The notes beneath the pieces were generated by a model that searched no databases, was not told where the DNA came from, and saw nothing but the letters and a program-made list of their open reading frames with translations. A DNA stretch of 64,000 nt from Variovorax paradoxus. Lineage in GTDB: Bacteria > Pseudomonadota > Gammaproteobacteria > Burkholderiales > Burkholderiaceae_C. The stretch covers positions 62,001 through 126,000 of the forward strand of contig NZ_JAGGNU010000056.1 in the NCBI RefSeq assembly GCF_018614915.1, given 5' to 3'. The first letter of the stretch is position 1. Each line of letters begins with the position of its first letter. This document shows positions 1 through 8,800 of this stretch, piece after piece. The position numbers and the translations under genes were made by a program.

Positions 1-297
1 GGCAGCGCCAGCAACGGGAACAACACCGCGGGCAGCGGCGGTGCGGGCGGTGCGGGCGGCGCGGGCAACGGCGGCACCAACACCGGCCAGGGCGGCACGG
101 GCGGTGTGGGCGAAGGCGGCACCGGCGGCGCCGGCGGGACCAACACGGTCAATGCAGGGACCTTCAACATGTCCAACACCATGACCAGTGTCGGACAGTC
201 GGCCGCCGGCATCATGATCGCGAACCAGAACAGCGGCTTCTCGTCGCTGGTTCAGCAAAGCGTGAACGTGCAGGCCAACCTGGCCGTCGGCCGCTAG
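1..297 (+). CDS. Gly/Asn-rich exported-type protein, C-terminal fragment (5' end outside window)
   Basis: The reading frame is open from the first base of the window to the TAG at 295-297, so only the last 98 residues are present. Residues 1-48 are a low-complexity Gly-Ala-Asn-Thr tract with repeated GGAGG and GGTGG units. The tail changes to a Ser/Val/Gln/Asn-rich sequence (SVGQSAAGIMIANQNSG, then QQSVNVQANL) like the beta-rich Gln/Asn repeats of secreted amyloid-like or adhesin proteins. It lies 83 bp upstream of a small exported protein and a C39 peptidase on the same strand, so it is probably part of that secretion locus. The function is not recognised; structural surface protein or amyloid subunit is an inference from composition and context. 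Confidence 0.6.
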   Translation, partial: GSASNGNNTAGSGGAGGAGGAGNGGTNTGQGGTGGVGEGGTGGAGGTNTVNAGTFNMSNTMTSVGQSAAGIMIANQNSGFSSLVQQSVNVQANLAVGR

Positions 298-380
298 GCC
301 CAGCGCCGGCCATCGCCGCCGTGCAGCCCGCAGCGATGCGGGCCGCACGGTGGAGGCCGGCTCGCTCACCGGAGAGACAC

Positions 381-728
381 ATGAGATCGATCGCACTCTT
401 CGGGTCCATCGGCCTGGTAGCGGTGTTCATGCTGGCCGAGAGCGCTGCGGCGCAGACCTCGGTGGTGCCGAACGACACGACGGCTTTTTCCAAACCCGTG
501 GACTCGGCGGTGCTGGCGGGCTACCGCGGCGGCAGTCAGCTCGTGCACAACGAGATGGAACTGAGCGGCACCACGGCCGACAACACGGCCCGCAACGTCA
601 ACACGGGCAGCAACGCCATCAGCGCAGGTTCGTTCGCGAACATGACCGGTTTGCCGGTCGTGATCCAGAACACCGGCGCCAACGTGCTGATCCAGAACGC
701 CGTGATCCTTCACCTGCAGATGAACTGA
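381..728 (+). CDS. Small exported protein with LxGxRGG motif
   Basis: This 115-residue protein is not of a family I recognise. The ATG at 381 is chosen because GGAGAG lies just upstream and it gives a clean Sec signal peptide (MRSIALFG start, hydrophobic core to about residue 18, AxA-type end SAAAQ at 21-25). After the signal comes a short polar stretch and the motif LAGYRGG ending at Gly50-Gly51, then an Asn/Thr-rich region with NTG, IQN and NAV units predicted to be beta-rich. The next gene is a C39 peptidase, and the gene after that carries a matching LDGLRGG at nearly the same distance from its own signal peptide. Inferred role: secreted substrate of the peptidase. Confidence 0.7.
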   Translation: MRSIALFGSIGLVAVFMLAESAAAQTSVVPNDTTAFSKPVDSAVLAGYRGGSQLVHNEMELSGTTADNTARNVNTGSNAISAGSFANMTGLPVVIQNTGANVLIQNAVILHLQMN

Positions 729-739
729 GGGTGGGCGCC

Positions 740-1420
740 ATGCGCGGCCTGTTGCTGTTCCTCGCCCTCTTCGCAACGGCCGGTCCTGCGCCGGGCCAGC
801 TGGCGCACCTGCCGTCCATGGGCGCGGGCGACGTGATCATGCCGGTCGTCAGCATGCGGCAGGCGCGCCTGGCCGGCACCCTGCTGCAGAAGTTCGACTT
901 CAGCTGCGGATCGGCGGCGGTCGCCACGCTGCTCACGCACCACTACGGCTACCCGGTCACGGAGCAGGTGGTGTTCGAGGAGATGTACGCCCGCGGCGAC
1001 AAGAAGAAGATCCACCGCGAGGGCTTCTCGCTGCTCGACATGAAGCGCTTTCTGGCTGCGCACGGCTTCGAGGCCGACGGCTTCGAGCAGCCGCTGGACA
1101 AGCTCAACGAGGCGCGCATTCCGGCCATCGTGCTGATCAACGAGAACGGCTACCACCATTTCGTGGTGGTCAAGGGCGTGCAGGCCGACCGGGTGCTGAT
1201 CGGCGATCCGGCGCAAGGCACGCGCGCGATGCCGCGCCGGACCTTCGAGGCCAACTGGAAGAACAGCCTGCTGTTCGTGATCCACAACCGCATGGAGTCG
1301 GCCCGCTTCAACCTGGCCGCCGATTGGCGCGTGGCGCCGCGCGCGCCGCTGGGCGGCGGCGTCAGCCGGGAAGGCCTGAGCCACATCACCATGCCCAAGC
1401 TGGGGCCGGGAGAGTTCTGA
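740..1420 (+). CDS. Exported C39-family cysteine peptidase
   Basis: This 226-residue protein carries an N-terminal Sec signal (GLLLFLALFATAG) followed by a stand-alone C39-like papain-fold domain. The oxyanion Gln50 lies six residues before Cys56 (the FDFSCGSAA motif), as in bacteriocin-processing peptidases. The likely catalytic His is in YHHF (139-140) and the Asp in GDPAQG (Asp156). C39 enzymes cut after double-glycine leaders. Most are fused to ABC transporters, whereas here there is no ATPase and the enzyme should act in the periplasm. A C39-like protein (FapD) is also part of the Pseudomonas Fap functional-amyloid operon. The stop overlaps the next start (TGATG), indicating translational coupling. 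GTG at 731 is an alternative in-frame start. Confidence 0.85.
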   Translation: MRGLLLFLALFATAGPAPGQLAHLPSMGAGDVIMPVVSMRQARLAGTLLQKFDFSCGSAAVATLLTHHYGYPVTEQVVFEEMYARGDKKKIHREGFSLLDMKRFLAAHGFEADGFEQPLDKLNEARIPAIVLINENGYHHFVVVKGVQADRVLIGDPAQGTRAMPRRTFEANWKNSLLFVIHNRMESARFNLAADWRVAPRAPLGGGVSREGLSHITMPKLGPGEF

Positions 1421-1902
1421 TGCGTGCCGTGCGCCTGCTCTGCCTCCTGCTCGCCCTGGCGCTGTGCCTGCCGGCGCATGCCGACGCGGTGTGGGAGGCC
1501 GTGAGCGCGCGGACGCTGGATGGCCTGCGCGGCGGCTTCGACGTGGGCGGCGGCCTGCTGGTCAGCTTCGGCATCACGCGGGCCGTCTACGTCAACGGCA
1601 ACCTGGTCACCCAGACCACGCTCGACTTCGGCCGCTTGTCGGCGCTGACGCCGGCCCAGGCCGCGCAGCTCAACCAGCAGATGGCGGCACTGAACCTGGT
1701 GCAGAGCGGCCCCGGCAACAGCGTCGACCCGGATGTCCTGTCGACGGGCGCCGGCACCATCATCCAGAACACGCTGAACAACCAGCACATCGTGAACCAG
1801 ACCGTGATCAATGCGCGCAGCAACGCGATGGGCATGGTCAAGAGCCTCAACATCCAGAACACGCTGAACGACGCCCTCACGCGTTCTGCGGCCCCGCGCT
1901 GA
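1420..1902 (+). CDS. Exported protein with LxGxRGG motif, candidate C39 peptidase substrate
   Basis: This 160-residue protein is of unassigned function. It starts inside the stop codon of the peptidase gene (TGATG overlap). A signal peptide (RLLCLLLALALCLPAHA, cleavage near residue 21) is followed by LDGLRGG with Gly38-Gly39, then a Gly/Val-rich segment (FDVGGGLLVSFGI), a YVNGNLV strand-like stretch, a Gln-rich helix and two IQNTLN repeats separated by an NQTVINA unit. Repeated IQN motifs also occur in the protein at 381-728. From memory, similar short proteins with RGGF after the signal sit beside lone C39 peptidases in other proteobacteria. Processing at the GG is inferred, not shown. Confidence 0.7.
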   Translation: MRAVRLLCLLLALALCLPAHADAVWEAVSARTLDGLRGGFDVGGGLLVSFGITRAVYVNGNLVTQTTLDFGRLSALTPAQAAQLNQQMAALNLVQSGPGNSVDPDVLSTGAGTIIQNTLNNQHIVNQTVINARSNAMGMVKSLNIQNTLNDALTRSAAPR

Positions 1903-1944
1903 GTGCCCCTTCGACTGTAGAAGTTCCGCCGAATCGATGAGGCG

Positions 1945-2670
1945 CTAACCCGCCTCGAGCGCCATGCACAGCGCATGCAGGTTCGGCACGATCAGCTGCG
2001 GCCGCGCACCGTGTTCCCAGGGGCGCTCGTCGCGCACCAGCCAGGCGGCCTGCATGCCGGCATCGAGCGCGCCGACCACGTCGAGCGCTGCGTCGTCGCC
2101 GACGTGCAGCACGTCCCTGGGCAGCAAGCCGACGGAGGCCGCGGCGGCCCGGAAGATCGGCGCATGCGGCTTGCCGCTGCCGAACTCGCGTGCGTTGAAG
2201 GCGGCGCGGAACCAGCGTCCCACGCCGGCCAGGTGCACGTCGGCGTTGCCGTTGGAGACGGCCACCAGCGGATAGCGTTCGCTGAGCCACTTGAGTGCGG
2301 GCAAGGCGTCGTCGTAGAGCGTGACGCGCTGGCGCTCGGCGAAGAAGATCTCGAAGGCCGGATCCGCCAGCGCCGGATCTTCGCCCGCACGCCGCAGCGC
2401 CGTGCGTATGGATTCGCGCCTGAGGGCGCTCAGGTCGTGCGCGAGATCGGAACGCTCCTTGGCAGTGGCCTCGCGCAGTTCGCGCAGCACGCCGGGCGTC
2501 ACCAAGAGGCTCGCGGTCTTCGGCGCCTCGCGCACGAGCCACTCGTGCAGCACGCCCTCGGCGCGCTCGATGGTGGGCCAGATCGGCCAGAGCGTGTCGT
2601 CGAGGTCGAGCGAGATCGCGGCGATACGCTTCACGTCGAGGGCGAGGGAATCGGAAGTCGCAAGGGCCAT
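1945..2670 (-). CDS. HAD-superfamily hydrolase
   Basis: A 241-residue HAD-type phosphatase. Motif I is DLDDTLW with the nucleophile Asp22 and acid/base Asp24. The helical cap follows (roughly residues 35-120). Motif II is in VAVSNGNAD, motif III Lys in GSGKPHAPIF, and motif IV GDDAALDV. The GSGKPHAPIF and VGDDAALDV forms are typical of small-molecule phosphatases of the YigB/subfamily-I type, so sugar-phosphate or FMN-type substrates are possible; the actual substrate cannot be read from the sequence. It is divergent from hemH with only 15 bp between the start codons, so the two promoters must overlap the neighbouring genes. Confidence 0.85.
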   Translation of the reverse strand: MALATSDSLALDVKRIAAISLDLDDTLWPIWPTIERAEGVLHEWLVREAPKTASLLVTPGVLRELREATAKERSDLAHDLSALRRESIRTALRRAGEDPALADPAFEIFFAERQRVTLYDDALPALKWLSERYPLVAVSNGNADVHLAGVGRWFRAAFNAREFGSGKPHAPIFRAAAASVGLLPRDVLHVGDDAALDVVGALDAGMQAAWLVRDERPWEHGARPQLIVPNLHALCMALEAG

Positions 2671-2685
2671 GACCGAGAATAGCGC

Positions 2686-3717
2686 ATGCCTTTTCGCCCC
2701 GAAGCTCCTGCCGTCGAAGCCCGCCAGGAGCGCACCGCCGTGCTCTGGTGCAACCTCGGCTCGCCCGACGAGCCCACCGCCGCCGCGGTGCGGCCCTACC
2801 TCGCCGATTTCCTGGGCGATCCGCGCGTGGTCGAGATCCCGCGCGTGCTGTGGGCGCTGATCCTGCACGGCATCATCCTGCGCACGCGGCCCGCCAGGTC
2901 GGCCGCCAAGTACGCGAGCATCTGGACGCCCGAGGGGTCGCCGCTCAAGGTCTGGACGCACAAGCAGGCGAAGCTGCTGGCCGGCTGGCTCGGCGAGCGC
3001 GGGCACCGCGTGACGGTGCGCGAGGCCATGCGCTACGGCAAGCCGTCGATCGCCGCGCAGCTCGACGCGCTCAAGGCCGAAGGCGCGACGCGCGTGCTGG
3101 TGCTGCAGGCCTACCCCCAGTATTCGGCCACCACCACGGCGAGCGTGGTCGATGCGGTCAATGCGTGGAGCGCGCGCGTGCGGCGGCTGCCGGAGTTTCG
3201 CTTCGTCAACCAGTACCACGACGAGCCGCTCTACATCGAGGCGCTGGCGAACACCGTGAGCCGCCACTGGAAAGACCACGGCCGGCCCGACCAGCTGCTG
3301 ATGAGTTTCCACGGCATCCCCGAGCGCAACATCCGGCTCGGCGACCCTTACCAGGCCCAGTGCCTGGTGACCGCCGGCCTGCTGGCCGAACGGTTGCAAC
3401 TCACGCGCGAGCAGTACCGCGTCACTTTCCAGTCGCGCTTCGGCCGCGCGAAATGGCTCGAGCCCTACACCGAGCCGAGCCTGCGCGAGCTCGGCGCAGC
3501 GGGCGTCGCGCGCGTCGACGTGATGTGCCCCGGCTTTTCCGCCGACTGCCTGGAGACGCTGGAAGAGATCGCGATCGAAGGCCGAGAGGCCTTTCTTCAT
3601 GCGGGCGGGAAGGCGTTCCACTACATCCCTTGCCTCAACGACAGCAGCGCCTGGATCACGGCACTGGCGGCGATCGCGGAGCGTCACCTTGCAGGCTGGC
3701 CGACTCGCTCAGCCTGA
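2686..3717 (+). CDS. hemH: Ferrochelatase
   Basis: 343 residues, normal for a bacterial ferrochelatase. The enzyme inserts Fe2+ into protoporphyrin IX, the last step of protoheme synthesis. The N-terminal [10 protein letters not shown] matches the family's LxNLGTP motif. The YPQYS region, the catalytic His209 in SFHGIPERN and the metal-site Glu290 in [14 protein letters not shown] are all present. No [2Fe-2S] cysteine cluster is seen at the C-terminus. The ATG at 2686 gives an N-terminus of normal length. The 3' end overlaps the convergent CNB-domain gene by 9 bp. Confidence 0.95.
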   Translation: MPFRPEAPAVEARQERTAVLWCNLGSPDEPTAAAVRPYLADFLGDPRVVEIPRVLWALILHGIILRTRPARSAAKYASIWTPEGSPLKVWTHKQAKLLAGWLGERGHRVTVREAMRYGKPSIAAQLDALKAEGATRVLVLQAYPQYSATTTASVVDAVNAWSARVRRLPEFRFVNQYHDEPLYIEALANTVSRHWKDHGRPDQLLMSFHGIPERNIRLGDPYQAQCLVTAGLLAERLQLTREQYRVTFQSRFGRAKWLEPYTEPSLRELGAAGVARVDVMCPGFSADCLETLEEIAIEGREAFLHAGGKAFHYIPCLNDSSAWITALAAIAERHLAGWPTRSA

Positions 3718-4326
3718 GTGCCTGGCGTCAGGTGTCGTTCGCCCGGCGTCTCTCATCAATCGCTCCGCCACGAGTTCCAGGAAGAAGAAGCCGAACCTGG
3801 GATTCTGGTAATACATCTGCCGAATCTCGTCGTAGCTGACCAGCAGCAGCGATCCTGCTTGTTCGCATACGACAGTCTGGGTTCGCTTGTGCCCCCTGGT
3901 TATCAGGCCGAGTTCACCGATGACTTCGCCTTGTTCCACAGCAACACCTGCTTCAACCGCGCGAAAGCGCCCGCTGAGCACGAACAGGACCTCTGCGGCC
4001 GCGTCGCCCTGGCGAAAAAGCGTATCCCCGGCCTGGACGGCCTTGCGGTGCGAGAACGGTTTGAGCCACTCCATCGAGAGTCGGCTCCCGGAGATCTCCT
4101 TGATCTGGCGGGTCAGCTGCAGCAACTGCCGAAGGCGCCACACGTTCAAGGGCAGGAGAGCCAGGTGAAGCAGCAGCACCGGGTAGACGTAGCCAAGGAC
4201 ACCATAGGTGATGAAGGCCAGGTTGGACACGATCCCCACCATGCGCAGGTGCAGCATCGTCTTCATCGAGAAGGTCATCAGCGTCATCAGTGCGCCGAGA
4301 TACCCGAAGGTCTCTGTCCATTGCAT
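3709..4326 (-). CDS. Three-TM protein with cyclic-nucleotide-binding domain (Popeye-like layout)
   Basis: 205 residues. The first 65 hold about three hydrophobic segments with a [12 protein letters not shown] motif and a LLPLN turn. A CNB domain follows from about residue 80 ([14 protein letters not shown], then FVLSGRFR). Its phosphate-binding cassette, [16 protein letters not shown], keeps the Glu and an Arg at the positions that contact the cyclic phosphate, so real cNMP binding is plausible. The layout of three TM helices and one C-terminal CNB domain is that of Popeye-like proteins. It is the last gene of the operon after the REC-cyclase gene (21 bp gap) and a paralogue of the protein at 16024-16719. 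Inferred role: membrane effector that reads the nucleotide made by the neighbouring cyclase. Confidence 0.75.
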   Translation of the reverse strand: MQWTETFGYLGALMTLMTFSMKTMLHLRMVGIVSNLAFITYGVLGYVYPVLLLHLALLPLNVWRLRQLLQLTRQIKEISGSRLSMEWLKPFSHRKAVQAGDTLFRQGDAAAEVLFVLSGRFRAVEAGVAVEQGEVIGELGLITRGHKRTQTVVCEQAGSLLLVSYDEIRQMYYQNPRFGFFFLELVAERLMRDAGRTTPDARHSG

Positions 4327-4347
4327 GCAGGGAACTCCGTGTGTCAG

Positions 4348-5442
4348 TCAGGCACTGTCCGGCGGACCAGGCCGTCTGGCATCGCGTCCTTCGTCCCAGG
4401 AGTCGCAGATCACCGCAAACACTTCGACCGGTGATGCCTTGCCCCGGAACAGCGCCGTCCCGAGCGCTTCGACAGGCAGACGCCCGTTGAGCGCGGCGCA
4501 CGTGGCGGCGTCGATGAGGATCATGCGCTTCGCCTCCTTGGTGTGCGTCTCCAGCCGGGCGGCGAGGTTCACCGTGTCGCCGATGCAGGTGTAGGTCGCG
4601 CGCTGCTGCGTGCCGGTGTAGCCGGCGACCATCTCGCCGGTGGCGATGCCCACGCCGATGCGCAGCGCGGGCTTGCCGGCCGCGGTCCGCTCGACGTTCA
4701 GCAGCTGGATCATCTCGACCATGTCCAGCGCCGCATGCGCCGCCGCCGCACCGTGGTCGGCCAGCGGCTGCGGCGCGCCGAAGATGGCCATCAACCCGTC
4801 GCCGATCATCTGGTTGACCACGCCGCCGTGGCTGTTGATGGCCTCGAACATGAGCGTGTAGTACGTATTCAGGAGATCGATGGTTTCTTCGGGCGGCTGC
4901 GATTCGACCAGCTCGGTGAAGGCGCGGATGTCGGAGAACATCACGGTGCCCTGCACGCGCCGCCCGCCGAGCGCGAAGCCGGATTGCTGCAGGTCCTGCG
5001 CAACCTCGGAGGTGGCAAAGCGACGCACCATTTGCTTCTGCTGGTCGCGCAGGCGCTTCTTCTCGAGGCTGGCGCCGATGCGCGCCTTCAGCAGCACCGG
5101 GTTGACCGGCTTGTGCAGGTAGTCCTCGGCGCCCAATGCGATGCAGCGTGCGATGCCGGTCACGCCCTCGAGCGACGAGGTCACGATCACGGGCAAGTCG
5201 CGCAGCGACGGGTCATCGGCCAATTGCTCCAGCACCTGGAAGCCGTTCATCTCGGGCATTTCGACGTCGAGCAGCATCAGGTCGAAGGCGTCGCGCCGCA
5301 GCAGTTCCAATGCCATCCGCCCGTTCTCGGCACAGGCGACGGTATGGCCCTGCAGCTCGAGGCTGCGGGCCATGAGCAGGCGATTGACCTTGTTGTCGTC
5401 GGTCACCAGCAGGCGGGCCGGTGCATGGCGCAGATCAACCAT
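4348..5442 (-). CDS. Response regulator with class III nucleotide cyclase output domain
   Basis: 364 residues. The receiver domain (about 10-125) has Asp15/Asp16, phospho-acceptor Asp59 in LLLDVEMP, Thr88 and Lys111 in LHKPVN. A short coiled linker (KKRLRDQQKQM) joins it to a class III adenylate/guanylate cyclase domain (about 160-340). The metal-binding Asp residues are in MFSDIRAF and MIGDGLMA, and the transition-state Asn and Arg are in VNLAARLE. The usual substrate-selecting Lys before the second metal Asp is replaced by Gln (VNQMIGDG) and the second selecting position is Thr, so base preference cannot be called. It overlaps the HPt gene by 8 bp. Inferred: cyclase activity switched by the upstream kinase-HPt relay. 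Confidence 0.88.
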   Translation of the reverse strand: MVDLRHAPARLLVTDDNKVNRLLMARSLELQGHTVACAENGRMALELLRRDAFDLMLLDVEMPEMNGFQVLEQLADDPSLRDLPVIVTSSLEGVTGIARCIALGAEDYLHKPVNPVLLKARIGASLEKKRLRDQQKQMVRRFATSEVAQDLQQSGFALGGRRVQGTVMFSDIRAFTELVESQPPEETIDLLNTYYTLMFEAINSHGGVVNQMIGDGLMAIFGAPQPLADHGAAAAHAALDMVEMIQLLNVERTAAGKPALRIGVGIATGEMVAGYTGTQQRATYTCIGDTVNLAARLETHTKEAKRMILIDAATCAALNGRLPVEALGTALFRGKASPVEVFAVICDSWDEGRDARRPGPPDSA

Positions 5443-5815
5443 GGCTCAGCGCCGCAAGGGCCGCGGCAGCCCGTTCGTACTCGCCCTGCAACGTGTCGAG
5501 CGCGTCCGACGACGGCGCCGCTGCCAGTCCGTCGAGTTCCAGCGTTCGCGCCATGGCGGCAAGCGCCTCGGCGCCGAAGGTGAGGCTGTTGGATTTCAAC
5601 GAATGCGCAGCGCGGCGGAAGGCATCGGCATTGCCGGCATCGCGGGCTTCGCGCAGTTGCGAAAGCATCAGCGGCGCCTCCTCCAGGAATGTCTGCACCA
5701 GCTCCCTCACGAAGTCCGCACCCGCGGCGTCCTGAAGCTCGGCGAAGGTGGCGCCGTCGATGATTGCGTCGCCCATCGGGGCTCGCTCATCGGCGTCATG
5801 TGGCTCATCGGTCAT
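5435..5815 (-). CDS. HPt phosphotransfer protein
   Basis: A 126-residue single HPt domain. The phospho-accepting His is in RRAAHSLKSNSLTFGA, matching the family HxLKGxS/A pattern. The rest is predicted all-helical, as expected for the four-helix HPt bundle. It starts 1 bp after the stop codon of the hybrid kinase and its end overlaps the REC-cyclase gene, so the three are surely co-translated. Expected role: move the phosphoryl group from the kinase's receiver domains to the receiver of the cyclase. Confidence 0.9.
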   Translation of the reverse strand: MTDEPHDADERAPMGDAIIDGATFAELQDAAGADFVRELVQTFLEEAPLMLSQLREARDAGNADAFRRAAHSLKSNSLTFGAEALAAMARTLELDGLAAAPSSDALDTLQGEYERAAAALAALSHG

Positions 5816-5816
5816 G

Positions 5817-8800
5817 TCACCGGTCCTTGCGTGCGTGCACGTTGTTCAGCGCGTCCACCAGCCGGTCGACACGAATCGGCTTGGTCAGGTAGTCGTCCAT
5901 GCCGGCGGCAATGCACATCTCCTGGTCGCCCTGCATGGCGTTGGCCGTCATCGCCACGATGCGCGGACGCTCGGGCGGCTCCATCAGCTTGCAGATCTGC
6001 CGCGTGGCGTCGAGCCCATCGAGCTCCGGCATCTGGACGTCCATCAGCACCACGTCATAGGCTTGGCGCTGCACCGACTCGACGGCCTCGATGCCGTTGG
6101 AAGCCAGGTCCGCGCGGTAGCCCATCTGCTGCAGCAGGCGCATCGCGAGCTTCTGGTTCACCGCGTTGTCTTCGGCCAGCAGGATGCGCAGCGGATGGCG
6201 CGACGCCATCGTCTGGTCGATCTGCGCCTTGGCCGCAGTGCCGGGCGCGGGCTTCGCAGGCAGCTCGCGGGCGAGCAGGTTCGCCAGCGTGTCGAACAGG
6301 TGCGACTGATGAATCGGCTTGGACAGGTGGGCACTGAAAAGCGTCTCGCTGTCGCCGGCCTCGCGCCGGCCTGCCGAGCTGAACAGCACCAGCGGCGGTG
6401 CGCCGTGGTTGGCGCGGATGCGCCGCGCAAGCTCGATGCCGTCCATCTCGGGCATGTGCATGTCGAGGATCGCAAGATCGAAGCGATCGCCTTGCTCGAG
6501 CCAGCGCAAGGCTTCGACCGGCGATTCGGTGTCGCGCGAATCCATGCCCCACTTGGCCATCTGAAGCGTGAGCACGCGCCGGTTGGTTGCGTTGTCGTCG
6601 ACGATCAGCACGCGCTTGCTCCGCAGTGCGAGCTGCACGCCCGTGGCGATGCGGTGCTTGCTCGGTGGCGTCTCGGCTATCGACGCTTCGATGGTGAAGA
6701 AGAAGGTCGAGCCGGTGCCCGCCCCATCGCTCTCGACCCACATGGTCCCGCCCATCAACTCGGCCAGCCGCTTGCTGATGGCCAGGCCGAGCCCGGTGCC
6801 GCCGTATTTGCGCGTGGTGCTGGAGTCAGCCTGCGAAAACGACTGGAACAACCGGTTCATGCCTTGCGGGGACAGGCCGATGCCGGTGTCGCGCACGGCA
6901 AAGGTCAGGCCGACCTTGTCCGCGCCCAGGGGCTTCGAGCTCACGGTCAGCACCACCTCGCCGGCGTCCGTGAACTTCACCGCATTGCTCAGCAGGTTCA
7001 GCATGATCTGCCGCAGCCGCGTGAGGTCGCCGTTCACGCCGACCGGCACGTCGTCCTCGAAGACATAGGCCATGTCGAGCTGCTTCTCGCTCGCGCGCGT
7101 GCTGACCAGGTCGAGCGCCGATTCCACACATTCGCGCAGGTCGAAGGGATGCGATTCGATGTCCATCCGTCCGGCCTCGATCTTCGAGTAGTCGAGGATG
7201 TCGTTGATGATGGTCAAGAGCGCATCGCCCGAATCGCGGATGGTCGACGCGTAGTCCTTCTGGTCGGCATCGAGCGTGGCGTCGAGCAGCAGGCCGCTCA
7301 TGCCGATCACCGCGTTCATCGGCGTGCGGATCTCGTGGCTCATGGTCGCGAGGAAGGCGCTCTTGGCCTCGTTGGCCGCCTCGGCAGCGGCGCGCGCTTC
7401 CCTGGCCTCGTTGAACATCCGCACGTTCTCGATCGCGATCGCGGCCTGCTCGGCAAACAGGGTGAGCAGGTCGATCTGGCGCTGCGGGGTGGTGCCGGGT
7501 TCGGGCCAGGCGGTGGTGATCGCACCTACCGCCACGCCCTCCTTGAGAATCGGTGCGGCGATCATCCGGCGTCGGTTTCCGGTGTTGGCCATCGTGCGGT
7601 CGTAGCTCGGGTCCGCCCAGGCGTCTTCGTTGCACAGGGCTCTTCGCTCCAGGATGGCCCGGCCGTTCATGTGGCGCGGATCGGGCGGCGCGGGCCACAC
7701 CGTGCGCGCCGCTTCCAGCGCCTCTGCAGACCAGTTTCGGGTCGCTGCCAGGTGGACCAGGCGCCCATCGAAAGTGAAGATCGCGGCGGTCGGGCCTTCG
7801 AACAGCCACATGGTGCAGTCCAGAATGGCCTCGAACACCGGCGTCACATCGTTGGGCGATTCGCTGATGACGCGCAACACGTCGCTGACGGCGGTCTGGT
7901 ACTCGAGGGACTCGGTCAGTTCGGCGGTGCGCTCTTCGACCTTGCGCAGCGCCTCCTGCGCCTCCTCGAAGAGCCTCGCGTTCTGGATCGCGATGACGGC
8001 CTGCTCGGCAAAGGTCTTGAGCAGTGCACGCTCGCCGGGGCGAAACGGTCCGACCTTGGAGCGCTGCATGCTCAGGATGCCGATGCCGCGGCCTTCCCAC
8101 AACAGCGGCGCCGCCAGGCTCGCGAAGCTCATCCCGAGCATCTCGGCGTTGAGGCGCAACAGCCGCGGCGCCGCGGGGTCGCTGAGGACGTCGGCGAACT
8201 CCACGAGCTCGCCCGTCTCGAAGGACAGCTGCGCGGACGTGCCGGCCAGCGGCATCGGATAGTTGGACTGCATGGCCGCGCTGACCTCGGCCAGGCGCTC
8301 TTCGCCGATCGCCGCGCGGCCTGCCGCGGACATGCGCCAGCGCTCCAGTACGAGCTTGCCGTCGGCGTCGACCATCAGCAGCACGAAGGAGTCGCCGTCG
8401 AACAGGCGCGCACAGCATTCGAGGATCTTGTCGAACACCGGGCCGGGGTCAGCCACCGAGCTGCCGATGACCTGCAGCACCTCGGCGGCAGCGGTCTGGT
8501 GCGCCAGCGCCTCTTGCATCTCGCGGCCATACCGCTGCGTCTCGTGCAACAGGCGTGCGTTCTCCAGCGCCAGGCCCATGCTCGCCGCCACTGTCTCGAG
8601 CAGCCCTATCTCGTGCGGCCCGAATGCGTATTCGCGTTCGTGGTTCTGCAGCGCGATAAGGCCCAGGACGCGATTGCTGCCGATGATCGGGACGGCGGCG
8701 ATCGAGTGGGCCCAGTCGGTGCCCGGTGCAGGACGGATGCCGAGCCGGGTCTGCTCCTCGCGCGTGTTGAGCACACCAGCCTCGCGCAGGCGCAACATGC

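Noticed and set aside
1-140. Gly-Ala-rich tract looking like a mycobacterial PE-PGRS protein
   Set aside because: The base composition fits, but the neighbours are those of a betaproteobacterial secretion locus and the tail after residue 48 is Gln/Asn-rich, so only composition is shared.
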